A stretch of 17,749 nucleotides of DNA. Source: Actinomycetota bacterium (GTDB lineage Bacteria; Actinomycetota; Thermoleophilia; Solirubrobacterales; Solirubrobacteraceae). Numbering within the stretch: the first letter of the stretch is position 1; each line of letters starts with the position of its first letter. The stretch spans positions 1 to 17,749 of the forward strand of contig SYBY01000092.1 of NCBI GenBank assembly GCA_005788585.1. The letters run 5' to 3'. Shown here in pieces: positions 14,517-17,749 of this stretch. The notes beneath the pieces are model-generated. The model was not told where the DNA came from. It saw nothing but the letters and a program-made list of their open reading frames with translations, and searched no databases. A program made the position numbers and the translations under genes.

Positions 14517-14543
14517 AAATCGGCCGTAGATGTACGGCCTTGA
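14517..14543 (-). promoter_or_regulatory. Sigma-28 (FliA/WhiG)-like promoter of the lead aminotransferase gene
   Basis: On the minus strand TCAA (14540-14543), 15 bases, GCCGATTT (14517-14524), then 8 bases to the GTG at 14508. Most of the spacer is taken up by an inverted repeat (14522-14539), so a repressor or activator could act here. Confidence 0.65.
14522..14539. repeat. Inverted repeat inside the divergent promoter region
   Basis: GGCCGTA (14522-14528), GATG, TACGGCC (14533-14539): perfect 7-bp arms with a 4-base centre. It lies between the -35 and -10 halves of the aminotransferase promoter and overlaps the last three bases of the -10. It could be an operator for a dimeric regulator. 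An RNA hairpin role is unlikely if the mRNA is leaderless. Confidence 0.5.
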
Positions 14544-14576
14544 ACATACTTGGTACCCGCTGCATCAGAAAAGTGG

Positions 14577-14604
14577 TCGAGTCAGTTGGCGTCGCGGCCG
14601 ATAA
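14577..14604 (+). promoter_or_regulatory. Possible sigma-28/WhiG-like promoter of the diguanylate cyclase gene
   Basis: GCCGATAA (14597-14604) is a perfect match to the sigma-28 family -10 and ends 9 bases before the ATG at 14614. The upstream half is weaker: TCGA at 14577-14580 with a 16-base spacer. AAGGGTGG (14603-14610) overlaps this element and could act as a ribosome-binding site if transcription starts further upstream. Confidence 0.42.
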
Positions 14605-14613
14605 GGGTGGCTG

Positions 14614-15648
14614 ATGCCCCTGCGGTCCCTCTTCGCGACGACAGAAGTCGAGCGGCTGCGCCAGGTCGAGAACGAGCGGCTGGTGCGGCCCGCCGCCCAG
14701 CGGCACGTGCTCATGTGCGTGGTCGTGATGATCGCGGTGGTGCTCACCGAGCCAGGACACGTGATCGTCGCGGGCGCGATCACCGTCGGCGTCGCGGCGA
14801 TCGTCATCGGCGCGGTGCAGGTCGGGCTCTCCAAGACGCGCCATCTGGGGTTCTGGATGGGCGTGGAGAACGTCGTCATCGTCACGACCATCGGGGTGGC
14901 GACGGCGGTGACCGGCGGGCTCGACAGCCCCGCGGTGCCGGTCTTCTGCGTCATGGCGGCGTTCATCGGGATTCGCTTTCAGGGCGCGCTCTCGCGGGTG
15001 CTGCTGGGCTGGGTCGTGGTGTGCGCCGTCGGCGGCGTGCTCGTCGCCGATGCTCCCGGCGCCCTGGACCGCGCCGGGCTCCTGACGAGCTGGCTGGCGG
15101 CATGCATCGCCGTGTGGATCGCGACGACCGCGGTCGGCCACTCGGAGCGCCGCGCGCGCACCGACGCGATCAGCGACACGCTCACCGGCCTGCTGAACCG
15201 CAAGGCGTTCGACCTGCGGATCGAGTCGCTGGAGCACCAGGCCGCCGACGGCCGGCTGCCGGTGGCGATCCTCATGTGCGACCTCGACGGCTTCAAGGCC
15301 ATCAACGCCACGCTCGGCCACGACGAGGGCGACGACGTCCCGCGCCGTGTCGCCGACAGCCTGCAGGCCAGCGCGCGCAGCACCGACCGCGTGTACCGCC
15401 TCGGCGGCGACGAGTTCGCAGTGGGGCTCGACGGCGCCTCGGCCGACGACGCGATGGACATCGGCGAGCGGCTGCGGGCCGGCGTCGAGGCGGCGTTCCC
15501 GGACTTCCCGCGGGTGACGCTGTCGGTCGGCGTCGCGCGGGCACAGGGCGCGCACCTGCACCTGCATGACGTCAAGAGCGTCGCCGACCGCGCGCTCTAC
15601 GAGGCCAAGCGCGGCGGTCGCAACGCGGTGTGCGCGGCGACGGCGTAG
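14614..15648 (+). CDS. Membrane-anchored diguanylate cyclase (GGDEF domain)
   Basis: 344 residues. The N-terminal part (about 31-173) holds some five to six hydrophobic segments forming a membrane sensor module of unrecognised type. A GGDEF domain follows. DTLTGLLNRKAF (188-199) opens the domain, CDLDGFKAINATLGHDEGDD (222-241) carries the metal and substrate contacts, and RLGGDEFAV has the intact active loop at 264-268. The inhibitory I-site RSTD (255-258) lies exactly five residues before it, so product feedback is expected. ADRALYEAKRGGRN closes the domain. There is no EAL domain. It makes c-di-GMP from two GTP, so the region contains its own second-messenger source. It is divergent from the glycan cluster across 105 bases and is followed after 35 bases by the dehydratase gene. 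The sensed signal is unknown. Confidence 0.92.
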   Translation: MPLRSLFATTEVERLRQVENERLVRPAAQRHVLMCVVVMIAVVLTEPGHVIVAGAITVGVAAIVIGAVQVGLSKTRHLGFWMGVENVVIVTTIGVATAVTGGLDSPAVPVFCVMAAFIGIRFQGALSRVLLGWVVVCAVGGVLVADAPGALDRAGLLTSWLAACIAVWIATTAVGHSERRARTDAISDTLTGLLNRKAFDLRIESLEHQAADGRLPVAILMCDLDGFKAINATLGHDEGDDVPRRVADSLQASARSTDRVYRLGGDEFAVGLDGASADDAMDIGERLRAGVEAAFPDFPRVTLSVGVARAQGAHLHLHDVKSVADRALYEAKRGGRNAVCAATA

Positions 15649-15668
15649 TGGGAAACCGCCGCCCGGCC

Positions 15669-15674
15669 TAGAAT
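15669..15674 (+). promoter_or_regulatory. Candidate sigma-A-type -10 element (TAGAAT)
   Basis: TAGAAT lies 9 bases before the ATG at 15684 in the 35-base gap between the cyclase and dehydratase genes. It fits TANNNT and a leaderless or near-leaderless start. No clear -35 hexamer is seen. This unit differs from the sigma-28-like ones on the minus strand. Confidence 0.42.
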
Positions 15675-15683
15675 CCCGGGGCA

Positions 15684-17591
15684 ATGCGCCGCCGGTTCGG
15701 ATCCGCGGCCCTCCCCCTGCACCGTCACTCGCTGCCGCAGCTCGTGATCGACGGGGTGCTGGTCGCGCTCGCGTACGTGCTCGCCTACGAGCTGCGTTTC
15801 GGCGATCTCGATGGCGGGGTGCCCGAGCGCTTCCAGGACCTGCGCGAGGCGACGATCGTCCCGCTGGTCGTCGGATCGCTGGTGATCTTCGTCGCGTTCC
15901 GGATGTACCAGAAGTGGTGGCGCTACTCGACGAACCGGGACCTGTTCATGGTCGGCCAGGCCGTCCTGGTCAGCACCGTCGCGCTCGTGGCCTACGTCGC
16001 GATCGTCAAGCCCGTCGTGTGGTTCGGCGCGCCGGTGACGATCCCGTCCGGCGTCGTGGTGGTCTTCGCGCTGCTGTGCGTCGCGCTGGTCGGCGGCGCG
16101 CGCGTCGTCGCGCGCATGCTCCACGAGCGCCCGCTGCGCGGCTACCGCCCGCGGGGCGACGCGCGCGGCCTGCTCATCGTCGGCGCCGGGGACGGCGGGC
16201 GGCTCGTGCTGCGCGAGATCATGCGCAACCCCGAGCTGAAGCTGCGCCCCGTCGGTTTCGTCGACGACGACCCGACCAAGGCCGGGCTGCGCATCGACGG
16301 CGTCCGGGTCCTCGGTACGACTGAGCAGCTCACACGCGTCCTCGACGAGGCCGAGCCCGACGAGGTCACGATCGCGATCCCCTCCGCGCCCGGCGTCGTG
16401 CGCGCGCGGGTGGTCAGAGCCTGCCGCGAGCGCGGAATCCCCGTCCGCACGCTGCCGACGGTCTTCGAGCTGCTCCAGGGCGAGGGCCGGTACGTCAAGC
16501 AGGTCCGCGACGTGCAGGTCGAGGACGTCCTGGGTCGCGAGCCCGTCGTCATGGAGCTCGACCGCGTCGGCGCCTACCTCACGGGCGAGACCGTCCTCGT
16601 GACCGGCGCGGGCGGGTCGATCGGCGCGGAGCTGTGCCGCCAGATCGCGCGCGTAGGCCCGCGCAAGCTCATCTGCCTCGACCACGCCGAGGACAACCTC
16701 TTCCAGATCGAGCGCGAGCTGCTCGACGACCGCCACGTCCACCCCTCCACGCAGGTCTCGGTGCTGGCCGACTGCAAGGAGGAGGAGCGGATGCGCGAGG
16801 TCTTCGCCGAGCACCGCCCGACGATCGTCTTCCACGCGGCCGCCTACAAGCACGTGGGCCTCATGGAGAGCAACCCGGTCGAGGCGGTGCGCAACAACGC
16901 GATCGCCACCCGCGTGGTCGCGCGGATCGCCGGGGACGCGCAGGTCAAGACCTTCGTGCTCGTCTCCACCGACAAGGCCGTGACGCCCGCCACCGTGATG
17001 GGCGCGAGCAAGGCGCTGGCCGAGTGGGCGGTCGAGGCCGAGAACGCCCGCTACCCCGACACGCGCTTCGCCAGCGTGCGGTTCGGCAACGTCCTCGGCT
17101 CGTCGGGGTCGGTGGTGCCCATCTTCCGCCGGCAGATCGCGCGCGGCGGGCCGGTGACGGTCACCGACGAGCGGATGACGCGCTACTTCATGACGATCCC
17201 GGAGGCGGTGCAGCTCATCATCCGCTCGGGGACGCTCGGGGGCGGCGGCGAGACCTTCGTCCTGGAGATGGGCGAGCCCGTGAACATCATGGATCTCGCG
17301 CGCGCGATGATCGAGCTGTCGGGGCTGGAGCCGGGGCGCGACATCGAGATCGAGGTCGTCGGCCGGCGCGCCGGCGAGAAGCTCCACGAGGAGCTGTTCA
17401 ACCCGCACGAGCGCCCGCAGCCGACGCCGTCGGAGAAGATCATGCGCGCCGACCGCGCGCCGCTCGACCCCCAGGCCGTGGACCGCGCGTTCGACGAGAT
17501 CGGGCTGCTCGTGCTGGAGGGTGACGCGGCGGCGCTCGCCGCGAAGGTGTCCGAGCTCATGGCGGGCCGGGGCGTGCCCACCGCCGGGTGA
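15684..17591 (+). CDS. WbpM/CapD-type membrane nucleotide-sugar 4,6-dehydratase
   Basis: 635 residues, the usual length of the large WbpM/CapD/PglF class. Four predicted membrane helices (about 20-37, 58-73, 90-108, 120-137) are followed by a Rossmann-like domain with VGAGDGGRLVLREI (166-179). The catalytic SDR domain begins with VTGAGGSIGAELC (306-318), then AAAYKHVGLMESNP (385-398) and STDKAV (428-433). It has MGASK (439-443), where WbpM-type enzymes have Met in place of the classic SDR tyrosine. The expected reaction is dehydration of UDP-GlcNAc to UDP-2-acetamido-2,6-dideoxy-4-ketohexose at the inner face of the membrane. That product is the precursor of QuiNAc/FucNAc/bacillosamine-type sugars. 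It could feed one of the three aminotransferases in the window. The exact product stereochemistry cannot be deduced. Confidence 0.9.
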   Translation: MRRRFGSAALPLHRHSLPQLVIDGVLVALAYVLAYELRFGDLDGGVPERFQDLREATIVPLVVGSLVIFVAFRMYQKWWRYSTNRDLFMVGQAVLVSTVALVAYVAIVKPVVWFGAPVTIPSGVVVVFALLCVALVGGARVVARMLHERPLRGYRPRGDARGLLIVGAGDGGRLVLREIMRNPELKLRPVGFVDDDPTKAGLRIDGVRVLGTTEQLTRVLDEAEPDEVTIAIPSAPGVVRARVVRACRERGIPVRTLPTVFELLQGEGRYVKQVRDVQVEDVLGREPVVMELDRVGAYLTGETVLVTGAGGSIGAELCRQIARVGPRKLICLDHAEDNLFQIERELLDDRHVHPSTQVSVLADCKEEERMREVFAEHRPTIVFHAAAYKHVGLMESNPVEAVRNNAIATRVVARIAGDAQVKTFVLVSTDKAVTPATVMGASKALAEWAVEAENARYPDTRFASVRFGNVLGSSGSVVPIFRRQIARGGPVTVTDERMTRYFMTIPEAVQLIIRSGTLGGGGETFVLEMGEPVNIMDLARAMIELSGLEPGRDIEIEVVGRRAGEKLHEELFNPHERPQPTPSEKIMRADRAPLDPQAVDRAFDEIGLLVLEGDAAALAAKVSELMAGRGVPTAG

Positions 17592-17599
17592 GAACCCGG
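17584..17599 (+). terminator. Hairpin overlapping the dehydratase stop codon; weak terminator candidate
   Basis: CCGGGT (17584-17589), GAGA loop, ACCCGG (17594-17599): a perfect 6-bp stem with a GNRA-type tetraloop. The stop codon (17589-17591) lies in the stem-loop. No U-rich tract follows, so termination is doubtful; it might instead stabilise the 3' end. Confidence 0.3.
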
Positions 17600-17617
17600 G
17601 ACAGGGGCCACGGTCAC

Positions 17618-17623
17618 TACCAT
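17618..17623 (+). promoter_or_regulatory. Candidate -10 element (TACCAT)
   Basis: TACCAT ends 10 bases before the ATG at 17634, in the 42-base gap after the dehydratase gene. It fits TANNNT. No -35 is recognisable. Weak evidence. Confidence 0.28.
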
Positions 17624-17633
17624 TCCGGGCTTC

Positions 17634-17749
17634 ATGCCGTTCTTGCTGGCAGCGAGCTCCGTCACGGAGGTCATCGAGAAGTACGGCGCGTACGCCGGCC
17701 TGGCCGCCGTCGTCGGCCTCGGTGTCCTCTCCCTTCTCTACTTCGCCCA
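17634..17749 (+). CDS. Unrecognised small-N-terminus membrane protein, cut by the window edge
   Basis: The first 38 codons of a gene that runs off the right edge. After about 16 polar/mixed residues (ASSVTEVIEKYG) there is one hydrophobic helix, YAGLAAVVGLGVLSLLYFA, with no signal-peptidase site visible. This suggests a single-pass protein with a short N-terminal segment and the bulk on the other side of the helix. The start is the first ATG after the dehydratase stop and has a TANNNT hexamer 10 bases upstream. The antisense frame here is open but shows no family character. I do not recognise the family; the position after a glycan gene suggests envelope function only by association. Confidence 0.5.
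   Translation, partial: MPFLLAASSVTEVIEKYGAYAGLAAVVGLGVLSLLYFA

Noticed and set aside
14543..14572. Sigma-A promoter for the minus-strand lead gene (TATGTT as -10)
   Set aside because: Only four of six matches and no acceptable -35 at 16-18 bases. The sigma-28-like element is better matched and recurs at four other starts.
14509..15684. Long upstream extension of the QdtB-like aminotransferase
   Set aside because: The added residues are an antisense image of the diguanylate cyclase gene. The conserved family start (PFLDL) and the promoter motif place the start at 14508.
15597..17408. A 603-codon open frame on the minus strand
   Set aside because: Mirror frame of the dehydratase gene, rich in R/D/H/V with no motifs. 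The plus-strand frame contains a complete WbpM-type enzyme.
1..17749. CRISPR array, IS element, tRNA/rRNA or phage genes
   Set aside because: No direct repeats with regular spacing, no transposase or integrase motifs, and no RNA-gene-like stretches were seen on either strand.

Overview
The window is very GC-rich and densely coded, with strong G/C third-position bias, frequent GTG starts and GTGA/ATGA/TGATG stop-start overlaps. This suggests a high-GC actinobacterium. A deep-branching class such as Thermoleophilia (Solirubrobacterales relatives) would fit, but that is an impression from gene style, not a phylogenetic result. There are no rRNA or tRNA genes, insertion sequences or CRISPR arrays, and no gene-free stretch longer than about 105 bases.

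Layout. Bases 1-279 (minus) hold the N-terminal part of an undecaprenyl-diphosphatase. Bases 321-2391 (plus) hold a two-gene unit: a DegT/DnrJ-type sugar aminotransferase overlapping a DUF354 predicted glycosyltransferase. Eleven minus-strand genes, read from 14508 down to 2392, form a sugar-modification cluster: a QdtB/FdtB-like aminotransferase; a GT2-methyltransferase fusion; a VioA-like aminotransferase; a WbqC-family protein; two tandem beta-propeller (GH43/32-like) proteins; a GNAT acetyltransferase; a methyltransferase; two tandem GT2-type glycosyltransferases; and a second methyltransferase. Downstream of a 105-bp divergent spacer, the plus strand carries a membrane diguanylate cyclase with intact GGDEF and I-site, a WbpM/CapD-like nucleotide-sugar 4,6-dehydratase, and the first 38 codons of a membrane protein cut by the window edge.

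How the genes work together (inference). The cluster makes, acylates, methylates and transfers deoxy-amino sugars, with a viosamine (Qui4N)-type sugar the best-supported product. No Wzx flippase, Wzy polymerase, initiating sugar-phosphate transferase or dTDP-glucose (RmlA/RmlB) genes are visible. The product could therefore be a capsule or O-antigen-like polymer whose other genes lie outside, or a glycan attached to flagellin or pilin.

Main discovery. Every minus-strand cluster gene whose start is not translationally coupled (five of five) is preceded by the same two-part signal: TCAA, exactly 15 bases, G(A/C/T)CGAT(A/T)N, then 7-8 bases to the start codon. Its shape and spacing match the sigma-28 family consensus (FliA/SigD/WhiG, TAAA-N15-GCCGATAA). 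The distance to the start codon implies leaderless mRNAs. The diguanylate cyclase gene has a perfect GCCGATAA 9 bases before its ATG, with a weaker upstream half. This suggests a glycan regulon read by a FliA/WhiG-like sigma factor, next to a c-di-GMP synthase. In Streptomyces, WhiG activity is controlled by c-di-GMP through the anti-sigma factor RsiG.
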